A stretch of DNA of 64,000 bases from Owenia fusiformis (taxonomy: Eukaryota; Annelida; Polychaeta; Sabellida; Oweniidae), in NCBI GenBank assembly GCA_903813345.2, contig CAIIXF020000006.1, positions 22,017,936 to 22,081,935 on the forward strand, read 5' to 3'. Made by a program: the position numbers and the translations under genes. A model generated the notes under the pieces. It did not search any database. It saw nothing but the letters and a program-made list of their open reading frames with translations, and had not been told where the DNA came from. How positions within the stretch are numbered: position 1 is the stretch's first letter; each line of letters starts with the position of its first letter. Shown piece by piece: positions 1 to 11,300 of this stretch.

Positions 1-630
1 TAAGATGACTGACGGAAGAGCGTAGTTTAATATATGTATGAGCAAGTATACCAAGGCCTCTCGTCCAGAAGCACCCGGGTCAAATAGGCAATGTTTGTTT
101 TTTGACCCATACACATCGAGGAGTCGATAAACCAACAAGAGGGGTATGAAGATCGTGAATGACAAACATACGATACACCATATTGTTATTTTTGCGTGTC
201 TCGAAGTGACCTTCCTGAACCAATGTGGCCTGGTGATGGCCGTGAACCGTTCCACTGAGTAGGCTACTATCAACCACGATGAGATGAACACACTCACTTG
301 CCACATATATTTGATAGTCTTACACGATCCATCTGATGACGTTATCAATTTCAATACACGGTTGCCAAGGTAGCCCCCCAGTAATCCCTGCCAAATTATC
401 ACTCCAATATCGGCAAAAGCTAGGCCTAAAAGGTACAGATTACAAGGATGCTGGCATTTTCTATTAATCCAAAATATATAAACGCTCACAACGTTCCCAT
501 AGATTCCGATTACTGAAAATCCGGTCGCTATGTATTGTTCATAAATTAAGAAGGCCTCTACGAATACAGACGTTGCTTTTGAATCCGACGCTGATGTATT
601 TATCGAGACATTTTGAGTTGTGAAGTTCAT
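1..630 (-). CDS. Rhodopsin-class (class A) GPCR, N-terminal 210 residues, cut by window edge
   Basis: On the minus strand an uninterrupted frame runs from an ATG at 630-628 to the window edge, 210 codons. The start is followed by a short Ser/Thr/Asn-rich N-terminus with sequons at residues 2 (NFT), 7 (NVS) and 11 (NTS). TM1 carries the GN motif (IYGNVVSVYIF). TM2 has the conserved Leu-Ala-Asp type signature as LGLAFADIGVIIW. A Cys lies just before TM3 (GSCKTIKYMW), and TM3 ends in SVERFTAI, the E/DRY position. A Cys in extracellular loop 2 (HCLF) can pair with the TM3 Cys. TM4 and the start of TM5, with its Pro, are present; TM6, TM7 and the tail lie outside the window. These are class A GPCR hallmarks. 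The ligand class cannot be judged; a peptide-type receptor is only a guess. No intron is seen in the part available. Confidence 0.88.
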   Translation of the reverse strand, partial: MNFTTQNVSINTSASDSKATSVFVEAFLIYEQYIATGFSVIGIYGNVVSVYIFWINRKCQHPCNLYLLGLAFADIGVIIWQGLLGGYLGNRVLKLITSSDGSCKTIKYMWQVSVFISSWLIVAYSVERFTAITRPHWFRKVTSRHAKITIWCIVCLSFTIFIPLLLVYRLLDVYGSKNKHCLFDPGASGREALVYLLIHILNYALPSVIL

Positions 631-2065
631 GCTGTCCCTCCTTTCAACGCAGTCAAATTACTAAGACTACAGTCTACGAATGTAGTCACAAATGAATCAC
701 TAATTGAACAAACCTCGTCAAATATAAGCTACATCCATAGAAGTTCCATTTTAATCAGTTATAAATGAAGAGGCTACGATCCGCATCCACTAACTTCCAA
801 GTTGGTATTGCTCAACTGATACACAGTCTAATGGATCTTTGGATGATGAATATATTTGCACATCGACGCTAACCCTTTTCAAATAAAGTAAATACCATTG
901 GACAAATGTAAATCCCATCAGGAGATACAAGTATATAACATTCCAATTAACAAATTAATGCTAGGGTATAGTAATATTCTTTTTTCTAACGATCGGTTAC
1001 TATTCAGTCATATAATATTCATATCGAATAGCACGATATATCACAGTTTGTTGAAGTCTTGTTAGTACCTGCGTAATCAGTCTGTTTGAATGTGATGAAA
1101 TCTTTTTTTGGTCTGTAACTTTTCAATCTCCGGATTGACTAACCACATTTAGACGCTAATAACGCAACCTTGCGTATATTGTCAGAATGATGCAATATCA
1201 TGTTACAAGGACAGGAATATGCTAATGCCTCCGATGGGACCACCTTTTATTATTTGCTTGATGTATAGTATATCCCATTTGTTCGGTAATGCGCAGCATT
1301 CTCTGCTCTAGGCAGAAATAAGGTTTCTATTGTAACACAAATAGTCTATTAACTTCATCATATTTCAGTTATTGTGTCCTGAAGCCTCTAAAGCTTACAA
1401 ATTGCATGTTGCATTATTTCAACATATCGGCCCTTTTCTTGAGGGGGTTGTTTAATCTGCCGCCCCCACCGAGGTGGATTTCGTACCTACCACATCATGA
1501 GGGTCTTATTTTCTCAAATTCCCTCGCGATAATTATATCCAGAGTTGATGGAATATCTAATATCTCACAAATCTTGACAAATCTCATCAAAGGTCATACT
1601 TAGCTAGGACACCATCGATAGAAATTACGGACGCCAGGAACACACTCCAACTAAGGGGTTGGTTTAAGTTTTAGACCGATCTGATCAATCATAACACTTT
1701 CAATAATATAAATTGCTTTTATAATCTACAGAACACACAAGAAACACTGTTCCATAGCTGGATGACTCTAATTGCAGTTAGCGTCACTCAAGATGGTTGC
1801 CGAAATTCTTTCGTTTTCGACAAACCTCCGATTTTAGCTCGAGTCATCCTGCTGTGGAACAGTGAGAAAGGAATAATTTATGTTTTTAACATCTCAGGTT
1901 ATTAGAATAAATGAGTGAAATCTCGCCACATTGCGCAAATAAAGGTTTAATGCACACACAAAACTTAAGAGAAGGCTCTCGTACCACTATACATACATGT
2001 GTCTATGTCATTTCGAATTTCGAGCATTGATAAAGTTTACGTCCCTGGGTTTACGTTTACGTAAA
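631..2065. other. Intergenic stretch upstream of the GPCR
   Basis: I see no supportable gene here. The first part should hold the 5' UTR and promoter of the divergent GPCR, but no convincing TATA or initiator can be assigned. The only clear structure is the inverted repeat annotated at 1745-1864. Confidence 0.5.
1745..1864. repeat. Foldback inverted repeat, 24-bp arms
   Basis: The arms at 1745-1768 and 1841-1864 are reverse complements with 2 mismatches in 24 (CACTGTTCCATAGCTGGATG at the left end), around a 72-bp loop. The whole unit is 120 bp. It could be a minimal MITE. I did not find a clear target duplication. Confidence 0.7.
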
Positions 2066-2363
2066 TTCCTTCTCGAGCAGAGCTTCTGTGCCTCTAGGTA
2101 ACAGAATATAAGATTTAAACCAAATCGGTAAATTAGACGTATTTCAGTTATCAAATATCACAGTCTTACGAAAAATGGCGACCATTTTGAATTGAGCGGC
2201 TATATTCCTTCTCGAGCAGAGTCCTACATGCTAGTAAGTATATTTAGAATCAAATCTGCAGATCGGTATTTGAGTTATCGCCCTATACACAGTCGGACGA
2301 ACGTACGGAAGGACGGGCCGGCTGCTTTCTATATCCCCCTCGAACTTCGTGCGGAGGGATAAT
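2066..2363 (-). repeat. Dispersed repeat, CGAACTTCG family (reverse orientation)
   Basis: This is read on the minus strand. It opens with TTATCCCTCCGCACGAAGTT, continues through a GGGGGATATAG box and a CCGTCCTTCCG-like box, then a TAACTCAAATACC-like box. Two further sub-units each contain GCTCGAGAAGGAAT, one preceded by AAAATGGTCGCCAT-type sequence. The same order of boxes occurs on the plus strand at 33944, 38302 and 39478, so this is one dispersed family with four copies in the window. It has no coding potential. Confidence 0.75.
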
Positions 2364-2439
2364 AAGTCCGTTCAAATTACATGAATTTACACCATAATCG
2401 GCATGATTCATCAAGATTATCATAGCCTCTGACATAAAG

Positions 2440-2720
2440 ATGGCAGATGTGGTAAAAATATATACCATAGCTACTTTAATTTGCAAGATGGATTTGCTCC
2501 CAGTGTTCCAACTCGATATGTTGCCATATGAAGATGTCGTGATTATGATTCGAACTCAAACAGCCGCCATTTTGGTCACTTCAGAATTTGAATCGCAAGT
2601 TTTGTTTCCAAACAAAAATAAAAACACACAAGAAGTGATCGATCTAGTATTGGTTCGAATCTTGGACAGTTATGGATTTGTAGTCGAGTCAGTTATAATG
2701 TTAGGAAAAACAAACCCAAT
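2440..2720 (+). repeat. Dispersed repeat family R, copy 1
   Basis: Shared words with copies near 13060 and 18660 define the family: GATGTCGTGATT, AACTCAAACAGCCGCCA, TTTGAATCGCAAGTTTTG and, downstream, AAAACACACAAGAAGTGATC followed by TTGGTTCGAATCTT. A 98-codon ORF through it is a chance reading; the other copies are not open in that frame. Confidence 0.65.
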
Positions 2721-2889
2721 CCTCTTTGTGAAATAGAGAGCCTGCTAGTTGCCATCTCCATGTCGATCTGCCACCCCCCCCCTCTGGTGGGATTGGAAAA
2801 TGTGTCATATATGATTTGATTACGCTGTTTTTTGCATAAAAGATGCTAACAAACAGGGGGTGCCGCTGAGATTCAAAATATCTAGGCCT

Positions 2890-3125
2890 ACCCACATCTA
2901 GAGATTTGTTTCTTTAAAAAGTGATCCACATCAAGGGTTTTTATTGAAAAATTGACCCACTTCTAGGTAATTTTTAAAAAACAAGACCTACTTCTGCCGA
3001 TTTTTTTCAACTGAGATTTTCAAAAAGTAGACCCAGCTATAGGGATTTCCAGACCCATATCTAGGTTTTTTCTTCCAAATTGGACCCACATCTTGTGGTT
3101 TTTCGGTGAAAATTGATCCACTTTG
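2890..3125. repeat. Degenerate short tandem repeat, about 35-45 bp units
   Basis: Successive units share a GACCCACATCTAGG-like box followed by a T-rich run and then AAAAATTGACCCA. At least five degenerate copies can be followed. No coding sense was found on either strand. The sequence up to 3640 has poly-C runs and other low-complexity sequence but no gene. Confidence 0.55.
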
Positions 3126-3647
3126 CGGCCCGTGCGATAAAGCCAATACATGGGAGTCCCCCCCCCCCGGTGGTATGCGAGTGGCGAATCCAGAAATTAA
3201 CAAGGGGGAGGGGCAAATTTTATAGTCTGGAAAAAATTCCCATATGCGATGCAAATCGTTTTGAAAAATTAAGGCAAAATTATGTCCAAAAGGCCCATTT
3301 TTGAGGCTCTACAAAATCTTGGGAGTCAAAAACCAAAAACAATTCTGGGCCCATTGTATGCAACTTCCGAGGTTTTATGATTGCCTTGGGGTTTCAAATT
3401 TGAAAAACGCTTACTGTAGCCTACACAGTGCCAAGAAAATATCTTATGTTGTATTTTTCATATGATAGGCCTACAGAAAACAGCACGACGATGAGGCCAT
3501 CCCCATTCATGGTGAGCAACTATACCGCACCGGTGTAAAAGAAATTATGGTCCCCTGGGGATTATAGTCCCCTTTCTTAAAGGCCCTTACTGGCCCTGAT
3601 TGCGGATACGATAATAAGGGAAAGAGTTGTATTTAGGTCACCATATA

Positions 3648-4637
3648 CAGGGTGGTCCAAAAAAGTGAACCCCTGCAACGGGCCATATTTCCCTTATTAC
3701 TTTCAGGAATCCTTTCATATTTTCACATGTTGTAGAGGAAGGTCTAAAATTGTTGTTGGTACCATACATTTTTCTTAGTCTTGAAATTTGCAGAAATTAT
3801 AAGCCCTAACCAAATATTACTGAAAATGGATAAAACGTGATTTTCAACATCCGCGATTCTTCAACCCATCAACGCCCTTCCCCTGACAATTTTTTTAGCT
3901 GCAGTCTTAAAGTACTATTATTTTCTGACTTTGTTTGGTTTTGAATCACGCACATTATGGCGTAAAAACTAGCATCCTACCTCTGTTAGTTGCAAAGATA
4001 TTGTGATCCGAAGAAATGTTCTAAGTTTCCATAGACGAAATTTTTTCCCAGCGAAATCGCAACATACCCCTATTTGATCTTGAAATGTCAATATTTTCAT
4101 TAATCATGGACCAATCCTAGTGAATTATGGCTCAAAACATTGAATATTAGATTTTCTTTTGATTATCTAAAGATATTTGATGAAGGGCTTCTCAGAATCC
4201 TGGTCACAGGGGGCAACTTTCCCCCCCCCCCCCCTCTATCCATTTGTGTAGGTAACATGCCCCTTAACTGTTGAACAATTAATACTGCTTCAAAAGATCA
4301 ATGAAAGTGTGAAATGTGTTTTCTGCTCAAATAGTATCCCATTTGTCATATGGTAGGGTTTTAAACTTGTATCTCAAACTGAAAGCTGTTTTAAGAATAC
4401 CTAACATGTTTCAACAATTTCCATGAATTACGTTGGTAAAATTTTGCACAATCTAATTTTCAGGCATGTTCGTTTAAGTCTTGTGATTTCTTGAAAATTT
4501 AAGACTGAGAATAAATTATGGCATCAACAAAAACGTTAGACTTTTCTCTACAACATGTGATAATATGAGGCAATTCATGCAAGTATTAAGGAAAATATAG
4601 CCTGTTGCAGGGGTTTACTTTTTTTTGGACCACCCTG
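3648..4637. mobile_element. TA-flanked TIR element, 990 bp, non-autonomous
   Basis: The termini are inverted: CAGGGTGGTCCAAAAAAGTG at the left end, and the right end finishes TTTTTTTTGGACCACCCTG. The similarity continues inward (CCCCTGCAACGGGC against GCCTGTTGCAGGGG, then a CACATGTTGTAGAG block against CTCTACAACATGTG). A TA dinucleotide flanks both ends (3646-3647 and 4638-4639), as for Tc1/mariner-type insertion. No transposase reading frame is present, so it would depend on a transposase elsewhere. A poly-C tract sits near 4210-4223. Confidence 0.85.
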
Positions 4638-4639
4638 TA

Positions 4640-5224
4640 TATATGGAAAGTAGGACCATAATTTGATAGGACCTCCTACCCTTTTGCACCTGGGATCGGT
4701 CCCGTTGCGTTGTCCCTTGACCCCGGACCGTTAGATTTAAAATGTAACGCACCGTCCTTTTAAAATGGCGGACATAGATATGTTTCCTTCGGAGGAAAAA
4801 AATGATATTGTAAACAAGAGGTACGTGAATCTCTTATAATATATTCCATTCTAAAAATATCGGGGTACCTTTTAAGAATTCCATAAAGCTGTAACATATC
4901 GGTATAAAGTGAACGAAATGTAAATGAAAAAATTCGAAATAAAAGATTGCTGAAAATGTAGAATTTCTTCTCAAAGAGATAATTGGAACAACCAAAGATT
5001 TTTTAACGTATTAAAGATGTATTGGTGAACATGCTAGTCTATGATATCCTTCAATCAAGCATTTATAAGGTCATTTATTTTTCTGAAACGTGCCTTCCCA
5101 AATTGCTGGAGTAATTAACGCACCGACCCAAATCGTCGATATTTTAGAAACGCATCGGTTTTAACAAGAAAGTATAAATGCCAGTGAAGGTTCAGTAGCT
5201 GGGGTTGGTAACCAAGATCAGCCC
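4640..5224. other. Intergenic, no gene seen
   Basis: The sequence is AT-rich with scattered short ORFs only. A phrase resembling a start context (AAAATGGCGGACATAGATAT near 4763) opens a short frame ending in AACAAGAGGTACGTG. It could be an abandoned first exon, but nothing downstream supports a gene. Confidence 0.4.
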
Positions 5225-6215
5225 TACACAACAGTATTCCTGTTAGAAAATCTGGGGTTTCTGATAAACTGGGAGAAATCAATTTCGAACCCAACCCAAA
5301 TAATGGAACATCTAGGGACGTTCCAGGTATAATCTCCAAAGCAATGGTTCTGAGAGTACCCTCAGACAAACTCATATCTATTAAGGTAGGTTGCGAAAAT
5401 CTTTTAAACAAAAAGTCAGTGTGTCAGTACAGGACATCATAGCAACAATAGTAGGCAGATTTTCAGCCTGTGCAATGGCAGTTCTACCAACTCCAATCCC
5501 CTGTACTGCAGACACTTCCAGATGTTGAGAAGTCTGAAGAGAAACAACTAATCTTATTCAATGATAGTCGAGCTGACACAAGAGGTAAGAAACGATTTGT
5601 TATGGCGGATCTCAGAAGTGGACTTCTGGAATGACAAGTCAATCAAAATAAGATGGAGGAACCATCATTGATCATAACAACAGACTTCAGTCTATCCGGT
5701 TTGGGGGCGGAGTGCCAGGGTCAGGTAATCCCGGAACTATATGGTCGAAAATAGAAAGGGGGAAACATATAAATCATCTATAGAATTAATGGCGATCTAC
5801 CTTGCCATGAAAACTCTGACCAAAGAAATGAACAATTGCAGAGTCCATATAAAAACAGACAATATAACAGCAATGTCTCCGAAGTCAACAAACTGGGGGA
5901 AACTCGCTCCAAGGAAGTATTACAGGTACGACACAAATGATTTACCAATATTGCCTCAACAAGGGGATCACAAATACGGCAGAATTCATTCCAGGCTGTC
6001 AGAACGAGATAGCGACAAAGCATCCATGGTGTTCAAGGACACCCTCCAACTGGATGCTGGACAGGCAAGTATTCCTACAAATAGAAAATCTGGGGCCCGT
6101 TCCTACTGGACCTTTTCATCTTTTCGCAGACAGGACAAATCATCAAATCAACATTTTACAGTTTGAAAGCAGACCCGATGGTTCTAAAAATAGACGCATT
6201 CTGTCAGACATGGGT
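5225..6215 (+). pseudogene. Decayed DIRS/Ngaro-like retrotransposon fragment (RT C-terminus and RNase H)
   Basis: Reading the plus strand across three frames gives consecutive blocks in the order expected of a DIRS-type pol. Near 5230 is a reverse-transcriptase tail (LLENLGFLINWEKSIS, then an MEHLGTF block). Near 5350-5500 is a connection region (RVPSDKLISI, SVSVQDIIATIVGRFSACAM). Near 5660 an RNase H start reads TDFSLSGLGAECQG. At 5780-5880 is ELMAIYLAMKTLTKEM followed by HIKTDNITAM. At 5950-6200 is a block with TAEFIPGCQNEIA, WMLDRQVF and LFADRTNHQ. Several frameshifts and stops separate the blocks, so the copy is dead. A Gypsy-type origin is less likely, because the connection and RNase H wording fits DIRS/Ngaro elements better. 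No integrase or tyrosine recombinase part was found. Confidence 0.7.
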
Positions 6216-6420
6216 GGGCCCAGAAAAAAAATTGGGCCAAAAAAGCCCTTTTAAGGTCCCAAAAAGTGGGCCTTTTTATCATTACTGGGCCTTTTAAGGC
6301 CATAGTTATTTTTTAATTTCAGGCCGAAGTTTGAAGAAAATGGGCCTCAAAAGTTCCAAATTTGAACCCACTTTTAGGTTTTAGGGGCCCAAATGTTTTT
6401 TTGGATGTTTTTTTCTCTGA
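6215..6420. repeat. GGGCC-rich dispersed repeat, copy 1
   Basis: A block with AAGTGGGCCTTTTT, TCATTACTGGGCCTTTT, AAGGCC and TTTTTTAATTTCAGGCC recurs in the same order at 17700-17815 inside a caprin intron. It has no coding capacity. Confidence 0.6.
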
Positions 6421-7798
6421 CCTGAAATTTACTTTTGAAAACTGATATTCGCGCCAAGGGAATAAATTATGAGTTTATTTCGCTTCGGAAATCAGAATTT
6501 CATTGGCGAGATTATTATGATTTTAAAAATAGGCGTGTCATAGTGGAAATTCGGACATGAAAAAAGCTAAAAAAGGGGTATTTGGCGCGGCACATAAGTA
6601 GTATAAAGAGGTATACTGGAGTGAAACCCCGGGGATTTAAAAATAGGCCTAACGCACCGGGTAGATCCCCAGTCCCCGGTGCACTTGATCCACAGCCAGC
6701 ACCATCTATCTAATATTTAATATGATAGAATGAAGTCCGGTAACTTAAAAAAAAGTAAATTCAAAATATTTTTTTCTCATGGCAGTTTGATCATCATAGC
6801 AGTGATACTCTATGTTTTGTTTTTTCATATTTTTGCAACTTGTCAGAGAATTTTTTTCTTGGCGATCAATAAATGGATATGAGGTCATGTCCGATGACGA
6901 GTTTTGGCCCAAAAAAGTAAGAAATTTGCGCTTCAAGCTCAATATCTGCAATTTGCAGGTGATTCTGATTACTGACCATTTTATGTCATTTAGTATCAAG
7001 CTTAGAGTAAGCTTATTGAGACTCAACTGAAGTTAAAAAATAAGGTGAAATTCTCCAACACAGTGATTATGACCAAACAAAAACGGGAGTCCAAACAGGA
7101 AGTCAAAAGAGTAACCGTACTTTCATTATAATACTGAATAATGAAGATTGATAGTGGTCACCTGACACTCTACTATACCTTGCATTTGGTGTTCATGAGC
7201 AACCCAATTGGTTATTAGTAATGATTATGTGTTTGTCTGTTCCTTATTTAATGGTTTATCGGTTGAATGTTAGATGTTATAAGGTACTTTCAAAAATATA
7301 CTAAACAATACAATTAGACAAACAGATTATCTTATGCATTTCTAGGGGTTAGGTATAGTAGTGTGCCTGAGGCCCAGGAATACGTTAAAATCAGTGTTTA
7401 ATGAGTCCGCTAGTGTAGCCTAGGCTTACTGAGTTGTTAATGCGTGGTATATATCTTTTTTTAGATTGAATAAGAATAAGACTGATTTTTTATTAATGAC
7501 TTGACAGTATACCCGGGCCTCAGGTGGTCACTGTGACTGGATCCTGGGCACTGGATCTGGTTCTGGATCCGTGTGTCAACTGTCAGTGCGATATGCAATT
7601 GCGACATCTATAAATGAAGGTTAAAACTTTTCAATATGAATACCTTGTACCCTTAGTACGGTAGATACGTATACGATATGTGGTTGTTATTGCATTTGTA
7701 CCTTTATTTGAGCCACATGTCTATCATATCGGTATACAACATTGATGAATATTCCAATTTTTTTAACATTTAATTTCAATATCTTCGAACAAATTCAA
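6421..7798. other. Intergenic, no gene seen
   Basis: Only short overlapping ORFs occur here, with no splice-consistent or family-like reading on either strand. A GGATCC-containing quasi-repeat sits near 7540-7570. Confidence 0.5.
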
Positions 7799-7807
7799 AT
7801 GATCTAT

Positions 7808-8235
7808 CGAACTCCCATGCAGTGTCTCGGTATAGACACTGCGGCGGGCAGATTATGGAATCCCCAAAATTTGGGGAAGATAGTCCCCCTTTTTTGTCAC
7901 AGATGTACTTGATTTTCATACAACTTATAAAATATATGTTCTTTTATGTTCACCAATCATTATTTTGTCAAAATATTTCAAAATTATTGAAATATGAGAA
8001 GAAATCACCGCGGAAGGAATTCTGAGTAAAAGTTTTGCTGATAATAGTTTACCGCACGTGTTGTTTATTAGTTAATACGCGCAATTCAACCAATGAAATT
8101 GTCTAAATTTTACAATCACGCGACCTGAGCATGGGACTAGAACCAATCACGTCAGTTGTTTATTATGAAGTTACCATGCTTACGATGAGATACCTGCCCG
8201 CCGCAGTGTTATGACTATCACTGCACGGGAGTTCG
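7808..8235. mobile_element. Mutator-like MITE, 428 bp, with 9-bp target duplication
   Basis: The inverted ends are CGAACTCCCATGCAGTG at 7808 and CACTGCACGGGAGTTCG ending at 8235, with further inward match CACTGCGGCGGGCAG against CTGCCCGCCGCAGTG. The 9-bp word ATGATCTAT lies immediately outside both ends (7799-7807 and 8236-8244). Nine-base duplications are typical of Mutator-superfamily insertion. Each terminus can itself fold (CAGTGTCT...AGACACTG on the left, GCAGTG...CACTGC on the right). No transposase is present. It ends 90 bp before the caprin start codon, so it makes up much of the immediate upstream region. Confidence 0.85.
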
Positions 8236-8325
8236 ATGATCTATCATCGTACTTTTGAAACCAGGGTAAAATTTAAAAGGGAGAAACCACGTGAATTCTT
8301 TATTTCGAGTTGTTGCTGTTGAAGG

Positions 8326-11300
8326 ATGCCTTCTGCCTCTAATAAAACCGAGCAAAAGGCCTCGAAAGAGGCCGAATCCCCCATTGTTCAAGTTCTCCTG
8401 GCGGTAGAAAAGAAAGTCCGCAATCTAGAGAAGCGAAAGGTAAGATAATATTGAAGTAATATTTGCGAAAACAGTCAGAAATGAGAAGTGAAACGGTGAC
8501 AGTTGAATTTTTGAGGTCAATAAATGTGCGAAATGACGTTCTCTTTTTCAATGGCTGTATGCTCTATAATTTATGTTATTTCCACAAAAGTCATTTGAAA
8601 TTTCAATATCTTGCTATATATTATAGCACTTGACTTAGTCTTGGATCACAGGGTTTTCAATTATGTCCAGAAAAGTTGTCAAATGAGATGGCATGCTTAT
8701 TGGTCTGATTTCAACATGGCCGACTGTCAGACAGGAAGTGTTCAACTTTTGTTCTAGATTATTCATGAAACTCTTTGAGTAATATCACAGAGCTTTAGAA
8801 GTGAATCGTTTTGTTTTGTTAGTTTCTAACAAATAAACATTTTGAAAACGAAACTGGTTATATTATGTTGAATGTTGAAAGCCCATGGTTTGAAGTATGA
8901 AAAGCTTATCCCGTGCCAGGGGTCCCCGTCCTGAGCTGAGAACGTCTCAATCATTTGCTTGTACGATTACAACATGGGAGAATTTTCTACGCCTCTTACA
9001 CTAAGATATCTTCTTCAATAGATTCCTTGGTATTTTAGCATTCTTTTCATGTAGACTAGAGCACTGACGTCAATTAAGTTCTGGCGAAAGCCGGAGCATA
9101 GATTATTTAAGAGGACTAGAAACAAGAATGACCTACCTTTTTGTTTCCCGAATCTCGCCTGAAATTAGCTCATCTTGGTGACTCTAACCTGTATATCTGT
9201 ATTAATAGAGTCTCTTTGTATCGCATCTGCCTCAATTTTAAAGTTTTATTGGTATTTTTAATATGATTTCACTGTTTTTGTGGACTGGTACGATTGGTCC
9301 AAGCAAATGGCAGCTGACCTGTTCAAAGTACTTTTACAATTGTAGTACTAATTATCGCAAATGACAATAATTTTGGAAACAATATAATACTAAATAGATT
9401 ACTAAGCATCTAAGGTAAGTAAAACTAGATGAACAACTGAGTCAATAGTGATAAATAGGCCAACACGAGTTGGCAGATTTGAAATAGACTGCCATCTTGT
9501 TTCCAGTCCTCTTTATAATCTATGCTCCAGCTTTCTCCAGAAACTTACTTGACGTTTGTAGACTAGAGTCCATTGTTTAATTGCGTCAGTAAAAGCTAAA
9601 AAATAAGAAATCAAAATATCATTATGCAATAATATAAGGAAAAATGTATTCCTATTAGGGCTGCCATCATTAGTCGGAACGTCGACTTGTCAGTCAAAAT
9701 GCAAGTTCGACAACGAAGTCGACAAAAATTCCCGTCATGTCGACAGCAAACGATATCAATACTTACTTGAAAATATCCAAATGGCCCCAATACATTTCAA
9801 TACACATTTCAACGTGTTATGTGCGCGTATTCTGCGGAAATATTGTTCACATTCATTTCATTTTCAAAAAATAAATTCACCCGGAAGTTCCCTTCATGAC
9901 TTCTCTTCTCTCTTGCGAGACGTTGTACGAGATTTCGCCCGAGCAGTCGAAATAAATCCCGGTCGAAACATTGCAGGTATTTGTCCCATTTTCGTCTATA
10001 ATATTCTATTAACTTGGCATTTAGTAACAATATTAGGCAATTACTTCCCGATGATTTTTTCTCCCTGGAAAGTTCGATTGTCGACAATATTTTCGACAGC
10101 AGAGTTCGACTGTCGACACTGACATTTGAGTTCGATGGCAGCCCTAATTCCTATTGTATATGAATGACATTTGTATATCTTGGATTGCTTCTAGTTTGGC
10201 TTATAAAGGTAGTGACCTCTTATATTTGGGTGCTTCTCTGCCATGTTATTTTCATTAAGATTAACATGGCCGAAATTCTTCAAATTACAAGAGGGCACAG
10301 GCTTTTTGCACAAAAAAACTAAAAAATCCGAAATATACAAATGTCATTCATGTACATTATGAATATACTTTTCCATATATTAATGTACAATGGTCTCCCA
10401 ATTTCTTATTTTTGGGGTTCTACTGACGCAATAAAACAGTGAAATGGACTCTAGTTGAACGGCAGAACGAAGACATTTACATTTCGAGTTTGAGCTGAAA
10501 TTTCGCTAAAATTAACTAAAGGTAATCTCCGCCAGCTTTCTAATTGTGGTTAGCTTTTAATGGTAAATGAATTTTTTTTAATAAATTGAAATCTCCAACA
10601 GGTGAGATATTAATTTAAGATGGCTGACCCATGAATTTTATGAATTATCGCCAATTGTAGAAATTACCCCATGGTTGAAGTAGCCCCATGACGAAGTAGC
10701 CCCATACGTCAAAGTTCGAGGCAGCTCTCCTCTGGGAATGACATGCTGCAAATTTATGTTACCCAATCAATCACTAGTTGAATGAATACAGTCCCTGCAG
10801 CCAATCTTAGGCTTGTCTTGGGTGCCACTGGCATCAAAGGACTTCCATTCAATATGTTATCAATGAATAGCTAAGCTGCAACTTAGCTTTCTTAGTGACT
10901 CTAGGTCCTACTTTTCCCTACCACTGGCTTTTTATGTCCCATTATACTGTATTAAAGAATATCAATTTGTCTGAAGTAAAATTTTCATCTGAGAGGGAAT
11001 ATTCCCATTGGTTAAAGCCTTTCTGTTGCTTAACAGCTTTATTACTTTAATCCACCAGCAGGGCTTGCATTAACGGCGTCCCTTACATGTAAGTGACGCA
11101 AAAAGAAATTGTAGGACGGAAAAATAAAAGATATTTCCGTTTTTGGGACGGAAAAAAAAATTGAGTCAAAACTTTGAACATTTTTTGAAAATCTTGAAAA
11201 TCTCAATAGTTGATCATGTTTGACTTCTTTGAAGTGTATATTAAGATCAAAATATGTGAGATTTACAACTTTATTTTGAGTAAAAAAGAAAAAGAATGCA

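Noticed and set aside
2640-2680. TTGGTTCGAATCTT, resembling a tRNA T-arm
   Set aside because: There is no acceptor stem, D-arm or anticodon arm around it, and the same word recurs in the family R repeat at 18.9 kb.
4201-4224. Poly-C and poly-G tracts (also near 2770, 3159, 32160, 39789 and 54167)
   Set aside because: These are simple homopolymer runs, common in such genomes. There is no evidence of function, and length may be unreliable through sequencing error.
5115-5411. 98-codon minus-strand ORF
   Set aside because: It is the antisense of the decayed DIRS-like RT tail, which makes sense on the plus strand.
7822-8025. 67-codon ORF upstream of caprin
   Set aside because: It lies inside the Mutator-like MITE and has no recognisable product.
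9781-10122. Overlapping ORFs of 113 and 92 codons
   Set aside because: Both lie wholly inside the hAT-like MITE and resemble no transposase.
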